IMG/VR virus record: IMGVR_UViG_3300032088_000038 | Coordinates: 1 to 34,092 of that record | Strand: one strand, 5' to 3' | Source of the DNA: a virus | DNA: 34,092 nucleotides | In this document: positions 25,901 to 33,739 of the stretch, one piece after another | Numbering within the stretch: position 1 is the stretch's first letter | Layout of the letters: each line of letters begins with the position of its first letter | Made by a program: the position numbers and the translations under genes | Notes under the pieces: model-generated | Told to the model about the DNA's origin: nothing | The model's input: the letters and a program-made list of their open reading frames with translations, nothing else | The model's database searches: none

Positions 25901-26262
25901 CTACTATAAGGACTATACTAGCGGATAAAACCGATAGACATAAGCTGAGGGATCTAGACTGCGGGTTAGCATATACGCAGTATACTAAAACCAACTCAGA
26001 TAAGACCTTAAGCGTAGTAAAGGTCTTAGTTGTTATGTGGCCTGATGTTCTTCAAAACATACTTAGCAAGGTACCTAGATTTTCTAAAGAGAAAACAGGT
26101 AGGTTAAAACGAATGGGTGATTCCAGTGATAACTCACTTAGCTACCATACTGTTAGGAAGAAGATAGGGGATATTAAAGGCATACTGCGTCCTGGTATAA
26201 CAAGTAGTGATGTGACTTTCTATGATATATCAGAGATACTAGATGAATGGGATAATTTATGA
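22981..26262 (+). CDS. Primase-helicase
   Basis: This 1093-residue protein joins a DnaG-type zinc finger (Cys42, His47, Cys65, Cys68; NCPFPGH and CFGC), a TOPRIM domain (VEGEFDA, Glu270; ADHPDHGGDG, Asp319 and Asp322) and a P-loop ATPase (Walker A GQRGSGKS 710-717; Walker B LVLDEFED near 759-766). It would lay primers and unwind at the fork. The ATPase lies after a long insert (about 370-650), so it is larger than T7 gp4. The start is GTG 22981, overlapping the nuclease stop. The stop overlaps the polymerase ATG, consistent with a replisome operon. Confidence 0.88.
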   Translation: MKDLPVKKLWEDISLSQWKDILTQIGAGNSWKIKGRSLHGNCPFPGHRDARPSCWIVPDKGFVKCFGCQKYQSNALLFISQVGKLSWSGAARLLRSKGVKTFPKAVEKKLAEEEIRHATKEELFYACNKALVEASENRDDQKYLFAQSCIKYLESRGISADTFKNLPIGVLPPGVMLNQHVRRTQEVYNYAKPVLTPNYIGALVFCYHKAPSEISRFKVRADFMRQNKALKDEQFIPDPEEDGIGFLGLKNFMGSMGKPSAAGLPAVLVEGEFDALAHLVNYLKGITYDIVLGVGGAGSSSPDLLRKTCGITKLLIVADHPDHGGDGIAKSLIKSTSLSCKVFDWPEEVKAKDPHEAIAIHGWATWIAALNKLLPTQTTVTERANFISAHKWLIAQTRTDMEKIDKDDVAEVKRIIASNGSCLRDPDSQRLYCIESSKFVPLSLGTLLELVVGQDDSEEGFVSRITQALADEIVFIGIEGVNSTESIVRGWSRKTKTPLAWRVSRVNELLGKLESELGPAADWVKGNVGIPRRLASRKVGKNTVALNLIELNAKMEKYLRFAVGRIIRGLPSITGLDEMKAGAHYLKLSFSEDGSGEEEDCWAIVNGYDVYIGRFTEGGITWFMLDGPKVGNYTFDVVKKPWSKIIDGCDTLQSGSQVDLEETYDFLVCAIHNSWTLKGGLEDAEYIAAAIMLTPVTGCLPHPLYTMLNGQRGSGKSKLLGLVGGKDPRFRLLESTIDIPASYTAAGTRKDVNRCGLGLVLDEFEDTGDNRQSRMVREILIDIRELTSSPSAKITRGNAESKEVTEYIIKSMIWCCGIQYLRDEADISRFMQFESVRKEDHPEPHLNLMQLFGAETLTHFKRNISLGMFSRTQELRKNIQELQTYYHKQEVRDTISAYAGISTVPTRLLDSIVITSALIKLVGRDPHSYIKRVVSKKIGLIDRITSSTHAKDLLDQILSARAELKRPGSDSRTTTIRTILADKTDRHKLRDLDCGLAYTQYTKTNSDKTLSVVKVLVVMWPDVLQNILSKVPRFSKEKTGRLKRMGDSSDNSLSYHTVRKKIGDIKGILRPGITSSDVTFYDISEILDEWDNL

Positions 26263-29200
26263 AGCCAGCAAAATGCATACATTGCCCTCTATATAGAAAC
26301 AAATTAATACCTTCTATAGGAGAGACGTTAGATGCTGAGGTAGTATTCCTACTAGACTCCCCACCCAGTTTTGCCAAATCCCCCTTAGCAGGTAATGAGG
26401 GGGTTATCTTAAAAGAAGTGTTGGACATAGCCTCCCGGGAGGACGTATCTGGCAACACCTCTAGGCTTATTAATAAAGCTATGTACATGTACTCAGTTAC
26501 ATGTGCTAGTGATTTAGAGTCTAAGGTAAAGCTGATAGATAGATGTCGAGATAGTGTAGGAGCTCAGCAGATCCTTAATTCCGGAGCTAAGGTAATAGTT
26601 GCCTTTGGGGCTAAACCACTTTCTTTCTTCGGTATTAAATCTCAGCATAAGGAGGCTAGGGGAGGTGTTCTCGACGTAAACTTCCTAGGTAGAGATATAA
26701 AGATAGTAGTTACTTTCGCCTTGTCGGGGATAATGAAGAAGCCAGGACTTACTAACTTAGCGGCAAATGATATACAGAAAGCTACTAAGTTAGTTAGAGG
26801 GGAGTCATTAGACTCTATGGATGTACCTGCTCTACTAGCTGGGTATGAAATACCTTCTACGCTTGAGGAGGCTATAGACATAGCTAATAGGTACTCTGCT
26901 TACAAAAAACCAGGTAAAGATATGTCTTCTAGCATGATGGCTTTAGACTATGAGACTAATACCCTATTTCCCCACTACGAGGGGTCCAGGGCCATAGCCA
27001 TTTCAGGAGCAGTAGAACCAGGTAAGGCATTCGCCTTGTTTATAGACCATAAGGATAGCCCTTATGGCTTCACGCAGATAATACCTTACATATGGAAAAT
27101 ACTACAAAGCCCCCACCCTAAGACATGGTGGAACTATAAGTTCGACTATGGGGTTACTAAGTACACCCTAATTAGGCAAACTAAGGAGGCCATAGAGGTA
27201 AACCCCGAGCTAGTACGTAGGATAGAAGAGGTAGTAGGTAAAGGCCTAGAGGAGATATTTAGTAACCCAGTAAACAATACTAGGTGGGATGGTATGTTAG
27301 CAGAGCACATGCTAGATGAGAACAAAGCAGGCCACTATAGCTTGAAGCAGGTTGTTCTAAACCACTTCCCTTCCCTGGCAGGCTACGAGAAACCTTTACA
27401 TGTACAGCTAAAGGACGGAGACTCTACTAAAACTCAAGACAAGGTGTCTAGGGCCTGTTCCCTCCAGGATGGTCTTGTGGAGAATAACTCCCCCGTAGGA
27501 TATACGGGGGACTTACTGGGGGAGATAGCCACCTTGCAGAACTTGTCTTCTAAACTAAAAAAGATGAGTAAGAAGAAAAGCACGCCAGAAGAAGTAAGGT
27601 CTACCGCTGAGGATACAGTAGTAATCCTTAGTAATAGAACTAAGTATATAAAGAAGGTAGATAAGGCGATTAAGGCGCTCATAAAAACATCGGATAAAGT
27701 ACAATTTGATATTAAGTACAAAAACCCCCTAAGGTCAGGTACTACTTTTGAAGAAGTTACTACAGATGTAATGATGCCTTATGCCGCTATAGACGCAGAT
27801 CTTACCCTAAGGATTAGCATTAAGCAGAGAAAAGCGGCCTGGAAAGAAGACCCTAAGTCACTAGCTGATAAGGAAGGTAGGGGGTACATGATGTCTCTCA
27901 TGGATAAGCATTACCTACCGCTTACTGAAATTCTGTGCGATATGCAGAATGAGGGCATTCGTATGGATAGGGAATATCTACTTAAGGAGTATAATAGGCA
28001 AGCCGCTAAGGAAATAGAGTTAGAGCTAAATTTAGTGGAGAAGATAGCTAAGGATTTAGGTAGGGAAGAGAATAGTATAGTACTACATAATCCAGCAGAA
28101 GTAGCTAATATAATGGTGGCCGGTTATGGACTACCCAAAGTAAAGTATACGGACTCCGGTGAAACCTCTAGTGATAGTGAAGCTTTGAGTATTTGGGGTA
28201 AAACTCAACCCATAGCTTTAGATATATTAGAATATAGAAATACCGCCAAAGCCAAATCCACCTACTTAGAGAACCTTATAACTCTATCTGATTACGATGG
28301 GTTTATAAGAGGCTCCCTATGGTTAAACGGTACTGCTACTGGTAGGTTATCTTCTTCTGATCCCAACTTACAGAATCAACCACCAGAGGTAGCAGGTACT
28401 CATATTAAAAAGGCTTTCTCCACTACGGATACCTCTGAAGGTAGATCAGAGTGGGACAGTTATTTAATGGATAGGTACAGATGGGAGGAGAATGAAGAAT
28501 TATGTGTTGTGGATTTGGACTATGCGGGAGCAGAGGTTAGGGGTTTAACGGTGTACGCCCAAGACCCAGCCTTGCTTAATGCTCTCAATGATGGGTTAGA
28601 TATGCATAGTTGGGTAGCTAGTATAGTCTTTGAACTAGATTACGAGGAGATAGACAGGGCGAGGAAGATAGACTCGGTGAAGAGAAACTCTGAGGAAGAG
28701 TTTCTAGTTACTAAGAGAAAACACGCTAAAGCGGTAGTGTTTGGTCTCTTGTTTTGTATCAGTGCCCCTAAGCTAGCTACACAGCTAAGTATTCATGTCC
28801 GGGAGGCGGAATCATTGATGCGTATGTTCTTTAAAAGGTTCCCTCGTATTAATGATTATATAACTTACACCAAAAGCCTGGTGCTCCATAAAGGAGTACT
28901 CCGCACCCCGACTGGCAGGGCCCGGAGGTTTCCCTTAGCAAGAATGGGGGGTAGTATAGGATCGGCTTGTGGTAGACAGGGGGTAAATTACTTGGTTCAA
29001 GGATTCACCTCTGAGATAGTTACTAGGACTCTCATAGAGTTAAGTAAACACATGAGTAAAGTGCGGGGCAGGTTGATGATTACTGTGCATGACAGTATTG
29101 TATTTGAGATGCCCAGAAGCTTACTACCTAGCTTAGATGGGTTCTTCAAAATGCATGTTAGGGACTTTATACAAAGAGAGTTCCCCGTGGTTCCGGTGGA

Positions 29201-29276
29201 GCTACCTTACGATATAGAAGTAGGCCCTACGTACGGTGAAGCCAAGTATAGTGTAGAGGCCTACACACAAAAATAG
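26259..29276 (+). CDS. Family A DNA polymerase with N-terminal UDG-like domain
   Basis: This 1005-residue protein has three parts. Residues 1-165 resemble family 4/5 uracil-DNA glycosylase: Cys6, Cys9, Cys82 and Cys96 fit the iron-sulfur cluster, with LAGNEGVILKEVL and AKVIVAFGAKPL. However, the usual GEAPG motif is LDSPP and the HPS motif is FALSG, so glycosylase activity is doubtful. The exonuclease domain has Asp230 and Glu232 (LDYET), NYKFD and YAAIDADLT. The polymerase has motif A DYAGAEVR (Asp754), motif B K824...F828 (KAVVFGLLF) and motif C HDS (His944, Asp945). It is the replicative polymerase and last gene of the operon. Confidence 0.93.
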   Translation: MKPAKCIHCPLYRNKLIPSIGETLDAEVVFLLDSPPSFAKSPLAGNEGVILKEVLDIASREDVSGNTSRLINKAMYMYSVTCASDLESKVKLIDRCRDSVGAQQILNSGAKVIVAFGAKPLSFFGIKSQHKEARGGVLDVNFLGRDIKIVVTFALSGIMKKPGLTNLAANDIQKATKLVRGESLDSMDVPALLAGYEIPSTLEEAIDIANRYSAYKKPGKDMSSSMMALDYETNTLFPHYEGSRAIAISGAVEPGKAFALFIDHKDSPYGFTQIIPYIWKILQSPHPKTWWNYKFDYGVTKYTLIRQTKEAIEVNPELVRRIEEVVGKGLEEIFSNPVNNTRWDGMLAEHMLDENKAGHYSLKQVVLNHFPSLAGYEKPLHVQLKDGDSTKTQDKVSRACSLQDGLVENNSPVGYTGDLLGEIATLQNLSSKLKKMSKKKSTPEEVRSTAEDTVVILSNRTKYIKKVDKAIKALIKTSDKVQFDIKYKNPLRSGTTFEEVTTDVMMPYAAIDADLTLRISIKQRKAAWKEDPKSLADKEGRGYMMSLMDKHYLPLTEILCDMQNEGIRMDREYLLKEYNRQAAKEIELELNLVEKIAKDLGREENSIVLHNPAEVANIMVAGYGLPKVKYTDSGETSSDSEALSIWGKTQPIALDILEYRNTAKAKSTYLENLITLSDYDGFIRGSLWLNGTATGRLSSSDPNLQNQPPEVAGTHIKKAFSTTDTSEGRSEWDSYLMDRYRWEENEELCVVDLDYAGAEVRGLTVYAQDPALLNALNDGLDMHSWVASIVFELDYEEIDRARKIDSVKRNSEEEFLVTKRKHAKAVVFGLLFCISAPKLATQLSIHVREAESLMRMFFKRFPRINDYITYTKSLVLHKGVLRTPTGRARRFPLARMGGSIGSACGRQGVNYLVQGFTSEIVTRTLIELSKHMSKVRGRLMITVHDSIVFEMPRSLLPSLDGFFKMHVRDFIQREFPVVPVELPYDIEVGPTYGEAKYSVEAYTQK

Positions 29277-29285
29277 CTGATTATT

Positions 29286-29301
29286 TGTTATAAGTTTATG
29301 C
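29286..29301 (+). promoter_or_regulatory. Putative phage promoter, 16-bp motif copy 3
   Basis: TGTTATAAGTTTATGC begins nine bases after the polymerase stop and directly precedes the structured non-coding region. It matches the copies at 12276 and 16514. It would start the candidate ncRNA near 29305-29310. Confidence 0.6.
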
Positions 29302-29540
29302 TCTGGGTTATATGCTCAGACATTACCTACTTTAGTAGATGCTTTAGGTGAGGGAGGTGTTACATCTCCGCCCCCTATCAGCTCTTCGAGCACGGCGCCC
29401 GGGCTGCGCGATATCGAGCACACTTCGATCTATTAGAGTAGATACTCATTGCTGAGACTAGGGTCTGTGTAACATAGACTTCCCTCAACTTCAGCGAAAA
29501 TCTGCTGAAGGGATGTCTGGGAAAAACATTTTGAATGAGT

Positions 29541-30110
29541 ATTAGTTCCATAGCTAAGTAAAGGTAGTGTTACACTACCAAACCAAATCCGGCCCGTAGG
29601 GCCGGCTGGTTGACTTGAAACTGAGGTAACACGTCAGGGAGAATGGAGGCACTGCCTGCAAATTCCCCGAGGCCTCTAACACATTGTTGTATGGAATAAG
29701 ATAGTAGCTTAAGGAGAGATGGAGTAACTCCATACTCCCGAATTAGGGTCGAGGCCTAACTGCGTTAGACCCTCGACGGCGGGCGTCACGAGATGACACA
29801 CTTCGTGCTATCATAGGCAGTAGTTACTAGAGTTAAATACATAGTTCTATAGCTAAGTTAGAAGCGGTGTTACACCGCTATACCAAAGCTGGCCCTGCGG
29901 GCCGAGGGGGGCACCTGAGAAAATCAGTTACCTCACTGGGTTACACAAAGCGCGGGGGGGATGCCCCTGAGGCGCCAGCGGGAATACATTGTTGTGTAGA
30001 ACAAATATAGTAGCTGAAAAAGCTATGAAGTTACTTCATACTCCCAACTAGGCTCACTACGTGAGCTCTGGTCCCCGGAATACACTTTGTACTATATTAG
30101 ATAGTAGGTA
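29541..30110 (+). repeat. Two diverged ~300-nt tandem units inside the ncRNA
   Basis: Unit A (about 29541-29840) and unit B (about 29841-30110) align: both open with AGTTCYATAGCTAAGT, then a TTA triloop hairpin, a GC-rich triloop hairpin, an ACATTGTTGT box, a second TTA/TAA hairpin followed by ACTCCC, another triloop hairpin and the ACACTT box. The first two hairpin loops are exactly 300 bases apart between units. A more diverged partial unit precedes them. Confidence 0.75.
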
Positions 30111-30118
30111 GTTTTTTT
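30090..30118 (+). terminator. Probable terminator at the 3' end of the ncRNA
   Basis: TACTAT (30090-30095) and ATAGTA (30101-30106) form a short stem around ATTAG, followed after five bases by seven T (30112-30118). The stem is weak, so this may be an RNA end or processing point as well as a terminator. Confidence 0.45.
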
Positions 30119-30122
30119 ATAC

Positions 30123-30141
30123 ATATATAAAAGGTATATAT
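30123..30141 (+). promoter_or_regulatory. AU hairpin presenting the RBS in its loop
   Basis: ATATATA (30123-30129) and TATATAT (30135-30141) pair perfectly around AAAGG, the only Shine-Dalgarno candidate for the gene starting at 30143. The all-AU stem would melt easily. Alternatively the AT-rich tract is a promoter element. Confidence 0.4.
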
Positions 30142-30142
30142 T

Positions 30143-30403
30143 ATGTCGAATGATAAACCAGACACTAGAGAGTTAGCCCTAGTTGATAAACAAGGTAAGT
30201 ACAGTAGAGAAATACTACTCCATGAGGTATTAGATAGATCTTACCTATGTGGTATGCTGGTAGAGGAATCCCTGGTAAATCACCCTCACTTCAAAGAAGA
30301 TGGTCTAGGTAAAGTCAAAGCAGAAGAGGCACTCGCGGCCCTATGGAGCTTGTACCTCTACCTAAAGTCTGAGGAGCATAAAGCTACTGGTGATAAAACT
30401 TAA
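30143..30403 (+). CDS. Unknown small acidic helical protein
   Basis: This 86-residue acidic protein (MSNDKPDTRELALVDK start) is predicted to be mostly helical, with no membrane segment or cysteine cluster. Its end overlaps the converging terminase gene by 20 bases. It lies right after the candidate ncRNA. No family recognised; could be an early regulator, but nothing in the sequence shows that. Confidence 0.7.
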   Translation: MSNDKPDTRELALVDKQGKYSREILLHEVLDRSYLCGMLVEESLVNHPHFKEDGLGKVKAEEALAALWSLYLYLKSEEHKATGDKT

Positions 30404-31895
30404 GGTCGTGGCTAAGTATCTTGCAAGCCACCCATGAGAATACAGCAGCATGTAGACAGTCGTCGGGGGCATTTGGGGAATGGCGCCATACTTTCTTACC
30501 CGAGGGCATTACTTCCTCATAGAGAGCTAGCATATCCTCAAAGGCCTCCTGCATATGTGCCTTCTCGAGGAATTGTATCCGACCTTGCTTAACGTCCAGG
30601 AAGAAGCAGTCAATTAGGGTAGTGCGGTCAGCCATGTATCGGTCTACTCCGTTCCAGTTAAGAGGTTTTGAATTAGACCCATACTGGAGTTGATATAGAG
30701 GCTTGCCTTGCATCTTTTTAGTTAGTAAGGAGTTGGCTAGAGCGCCTTCTCCGGCGTCTCCTATTATTAGGTTTACACCATATTCATGGAAGGTTTGGGC
30801 TATGCGATCCACTGCGTCTACTGGATTAACGTCCCTGTAAATACAGTAGTGGTGCATGATAAACCTTCCTCCGGGAGATCTAGAGAAGATCCAGCTAACT
30901 GTGCGACTAAGACCTTTGCTTCCTCCACCACTCCAATCGACTCCCCCACAGATAAAACCTGCGGGAGATTGCCTCGGCTTACATGCTGAGAGAAGGTCTT
31001 CTAAAGAGACCAGTCGAGATCCTACGGAGTCACTGACTCCCATAACCTCATTTTTAAATTTACTCTCCGAGTAAGTATCTAGCTTATTGAGAATACGTCC
31101 CCAACGGATTTTCTCTCGATTAGCTGGTAGTATAACTTGAGGTACGTGGAATGCTTTGGTGTAGTATGAATCCTTCATATCTACCCATATGCCGTTCCTA
31201 GGATCAACATATTTGGAGCAGTGGAGGCACTCTAAGCCTTCTTTACCGATACCTTTAGAGGAACGGTAGAAAGAATACTTGGAACAGGAATCACATTTTA
31301 TACACCACTCTGACTGGGAGCTATTATCCCAGATGAATTGTATAGTGTTTTCCTGAGTTTTAGGAGTACCCATGTACGATACAAATCCGAACTTGGAGTT
31401 AGCTAGGCATTCATTAACCACAGGTACTACAGCCTCGTAGTCTATGTCTTGGACCTCGTCGTATATGACACGGTCAGCAGACACACCTCGGACACGATCG
31501 GGGTCATCAGAGGCATAGTTAAAAATAAGCTCTGAACCGTTACCGAGGACTTTAAGAAATACATTGTCCGAGGTAACTGCTCCCATAAGCTGCTTAACTA
31601 CAGGACTATGCCTTACTAGTTTAGACACGCGGGTATTAGAAAAGGTACTAGTCTGCTTGAGGGTAGGAGCTATATATAGTGTCTTGAAGTGAGGTATTGC
31701 GATACTCTCACAGACACTAAAAGCAGCTGCAGAAACAGACTTACCGACCTGACGGCCACACATTAACAGTGTGCTAGGCCATTCTCCTTTATACAGGGAG
31801 TTATAGAACGGATAGTCATTTAAAGAGAACTGTTCGCCATCCAACATTAGGGTGGCCTCAGCTAGAGTTTTCCGATCACAGGATAAATCATCCAT
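30384..31895 (-). CDS. terL: Terminase large subunit
   Basis: This 503-residue protein is the packaging motor ATPase and nuclease. Walker A CGRQVGKS is at 46-53, Walker B VIYDEV with Asp146-Glu147, and the coupling-type SYMGTP follows at about 173-178. The C-terminal RNase H-like nuclease shows GVDWSGGG (Asp320), IIGDAGEG (Asp380) and DDCLHAAVFSW near the end. A zinc-ribbon insert (Cys201, Cys204, Cys223, Cys226) sits between ATPase and nuclease domains. No small subunit is seen next to it. The gene lies far from the portal (over 14 kb), unusual for compact phages. Confidence 0.93.
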   Translation of the reverse strand: MDDLSCDRKTLAEATLMLDGEQFSLNDYPFYNSLYKGEWPSTLLMCGRQVGKSVSAAAFSVCESIAIPHFKTLYIAPTLKQTSTFSNTRVSKLVRHSPVVKQLMGAVTSDNVFLKVLGNGSELIFNYASDDPDRVRGVSADRVIYDEVQDIDYEAVVPVVNECLANSKFGFVSYMGTPKTQENTIQFIWDNSSQSEWCIKCDSCSKYSFYRSSKGIGKEGLECLHCSKYVDPRNGIWVDMKDSYYTKAFHVPQVILPANREKIRWGRILNKLDTYSESKFKNEVMGVSDSVGSRLVSLEDLLSACKPRQSPAGFICGGVDWSGGGSKGLSRTVSWIFSRSPGGRFIMHHYCIYRDVNPVDAVDRIAQTFHEYGVNLIIGDAGEGALANSLLTKKMQGKPLYQLQYGSNSKPLNWNGVDRYMADRTTLIDCFFLDVKQGRIQFLEKAHMQEAFEDMLALYEEVMPSGKKVWRHSPNAPDDCLHAAVFSWVACKILSHDLKFYHQ

Positions 31896-31923
31896 TTTTT
31901 ACACCTTAGGAAATAAACATCAT

Positions 31924-33063
31924 ATGAGTAATAATACACAGAAAAATTATGCCGATACAATCGGTATAAGCCGAGTTAGCATTTCAGATAGCCACAAAGT
32001 AACCCTGCCTATACTTAAGGCCGGAGGCGTAGTATGTTGGCACGGAGAAGCTGGTATTGGTAAAACAGCGGGCGCAGGGCAGATAGCGGATGCCCTCAGG
32101 GCGGTACTGGTAGCGAATACGGTATCTCACATGCAGGCCGCTGATTTCGGTATTCCTTATCGAGACCCACAGGATAAGCAATTCTTTCAAATGCTGCTGC
32201 CTCCTTGGACTAAAAAGATCTTTGAAGCGCAGAAAGCTGGTAAGCCTAGCCTTGTGTTCTTTGACGAGATCACCCGATACCAGGACGCAGAAACGGCGTC
32301 TGGCCTGTTTAACTTTATTAGTGAACGTAGTATCTATGGGGTAGACCTACCTGAAGACTGCTATATCATGGCAGCCTGTAACCCCGACAATGGGTCGTAT
32401 CAGGTAAATGATATCTTAAACGATCCTGCGTGGCGTAGACGTCTGTGCCATATGGAGGTTACCACAGACGTGTCAGGCTGGTTAGCATATGCTAGAGAAA
32501 AAGAGTACCACAAGTGGGTTATAGACTATGTGAGCTCTAATCTGGAGAAGCTGTTAGACGAAAAGGCTAGGGCGGCTGGTAAAATCTATGCCACCCCAGC
32601 TAGCTGGGAAAAAGTAAGTCGGTTCCTACAGGTTAACGATGACTTACTTAACCCTGTGGCTATCAGTACTTATGTAGGTTACCAAACAGCAAGTGACTTC
32701 GTGAACTTCACTCAGGATAGCGAGTTCAAGCTGCCACCTGAGACGGTTCTTAATGACTGGGCTACTACTGCCAGTACTCTCAAGAGAATTGAGGCAGCAG
32801 GTCGAAAGGACTTGATCACCAGAGTAGTGACATCGACGATGTTATATATCTACGGTACTAAGCCTGATCCTCAGCATATAGTTAGCAACCTATGTAGATT
32901 CTGGGCACACATCGACGACGACGTTAAGGTAAAGATGTGTACCGAGCTGTGGTCGCGCAACGATGGCACAGACAATTATTACAAGATGTTGATCTCGGCT
33001 CTTAAACCGAACAACCTCTGGAAGACAAAAATCTTCCCTGTAGTTAGTCACTGCCTTAACTAG
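31924..33063 (+). CDS. MoxR-like AAA+ ATPase
   Basis: The ATG at 31924 (MSNNTQKNYADT, 379 residues) is chosen over an upstream ATG inside the divergent terminase gene; AGGAA lies 11 bases before it. Walker A GEAGIGKT is at 41-48, Walker B LVFFDEIT with Asp114-Glu115, and AACNPD follows as sensor 1. MoxR family proteins remodel partner proteins, usually with a von Willebrand A domain protein, which is not visible here but may be just outside the window. Codon use (atc, gac, cgt) suggests strong expression. Confidence 0.85.
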   Translation: MSNNTQKNYADTIGISRVSISDSHKVTLPILKAGGVVCWHGEAGIGKTAGAGQIADALRAVLVANTVSHMQAADFGIPYRDPQDKQFFQMLLPPWTKKIFEAQKAGKPSLVFFDEITRYQDAETASGLFNFISERSIYGVDLPEDCYIMAACNPDNGSYQVNDILNDPAWRRRLCHMEVTTDVSGWLAYAREKEYHKWVIDYVSSNLEKLLDEKARAAGKIYATPASWEKVSRFLQVNDDLLNPVAISTYVGYQTASDFVNFTQDSEFKLPPETVLNDWATTASTLKRIEAAGRKDLITRVVTSTMLYIYGTKPDPQHIVSNLCRFWAHIDDDVKVKMCTELWSRNDGTDNYYKMLISALKPNNLWKTKIFPVVSHCLN

Positions 33064-33088
33064 GTAAGAATTTAAAGTTGGTAGGGGC

Positions 33089-33739
33089 CTAGGAAGATGG
33101 GTCTGTTTTTAGCAGGCTCATTTTTTTAGCTCTGATAGATACCATGCTCTTAACATAAGAAGTTACTTCGTCCAATTTACGCTTAGTTACGGGATTACCC
33201 ACTAGCTCTGATAGTTCAACTGATTTATCATAGAACCTCTCAAGTTGATCTGCGCATAAGCTCAGTTCTTCGGGACACTCAGGGAATCCGTGATCAAATA
33301 AACACCCTGCCATGTAAATCTTGGGGTCTTCCCCATATAGAGGCTCTATTGTAGATACGTTATTGTATAAGCTATTTAAATAGTTAAGCTCGTTTATAGC
33401 ATAGGTTATCTGCGCGGGACTAAGAGGTTCCCATATCTCAGGAACTGCTAGACTACCGTTAATAGTTTGAGCTACAGCCATAAAAGCCCCTGCTTCCCAT
33501 AGATGTGCTGGGTTAGCTAAACAAGCTATCCCTGCCAGTAGCCTATCCCTAGCTTCAGCGCTAGGTAGACTATTCTCATCCTCTAACTCATCTAGGGTAG
33601 TATCTATCTCCCACACAAAACAAGCCCCTCCTGTTAGAGCATCGCAAGCTGCTACTAAGCAGGATAGCGGTACCAGGCCTGGGTCTTTTAGTAGGCTCAC
33701 TGCTGCTTCTTTAGATAGTTTAGAGGCTATGGATTGCAT
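33089..33739 (-). CDS. Unknown all-helical protein
   Basis: This 216-residue protein begins MQSIASKLSKEAAVSLL, sharing the LSKEA motif with the 6462-6797 protein. It is predicted all helical with scattered Cys (CLVAAC, GACF, GCLF, PECP, LCAD). It is preceded by a strong AAGGAG and overlaps the upstream stop by one base (TAATG). Family unknown; same strand as the late genes. Confidence 0.75.
   Translation of the reverse strand: MQSIASKLSKEAAVSLLKDPGLVPLSCLVAACDALTGGACFVWEIDTTLDELEDENSLPSAEARDRLLAGIACLANPAHLWEAGAFMAVAQTINGSLAVPEIWEPLSPAQITYAINELNYLNSLYNNVSTIEPLYGEDPKIYMAGCLFDHGFPECPEELSLCADQLERFYDKSVELSELVGNPVTKRKLDEVTSYVKSMVSIRAKKMSLLKTDPSS

Larger units (their letters stand above)
29302..30118 (+). 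ncRNA. Candidate large structured non-coding RNA (~820 nt)
   Basis: This gene-free stretch contains six hairpins of the same shape, a 6-7 bp stem closed by a TTA or TAA triloop: 29353-29369, 29463-29479, 29563-29579, 29719-29733, 29863-29879 and 30025-30039. Their stem bases differ but pairing is kept, some by G-U pairs, which is covariation between internal copies. Further strong stems are CCGGCCC-GTA-GGGCCGG (29589-29605), GTCGAGG...CCTCGAC (29748-29777) and GCTCAC-TAC-GTGAGC (30052-30066). A box like ACACTTCG...CTAT recurs at 29420, 29798 and 30082. It is flanked by a promoter motif and a T-run. Large phage RNAs such as GOLLD and ROOL are obvious comparisons; membership is not established. 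Confidence 0.75.

Noticed and set aside
29302-30118. Group I intron or tRNA cluster in the non-coding region
   Set aside because: No recognisable group I P7/S core or cloverleaf was found, and the region lies between genes rather than interrupting one. The repeated triloop hairpins fit neither.
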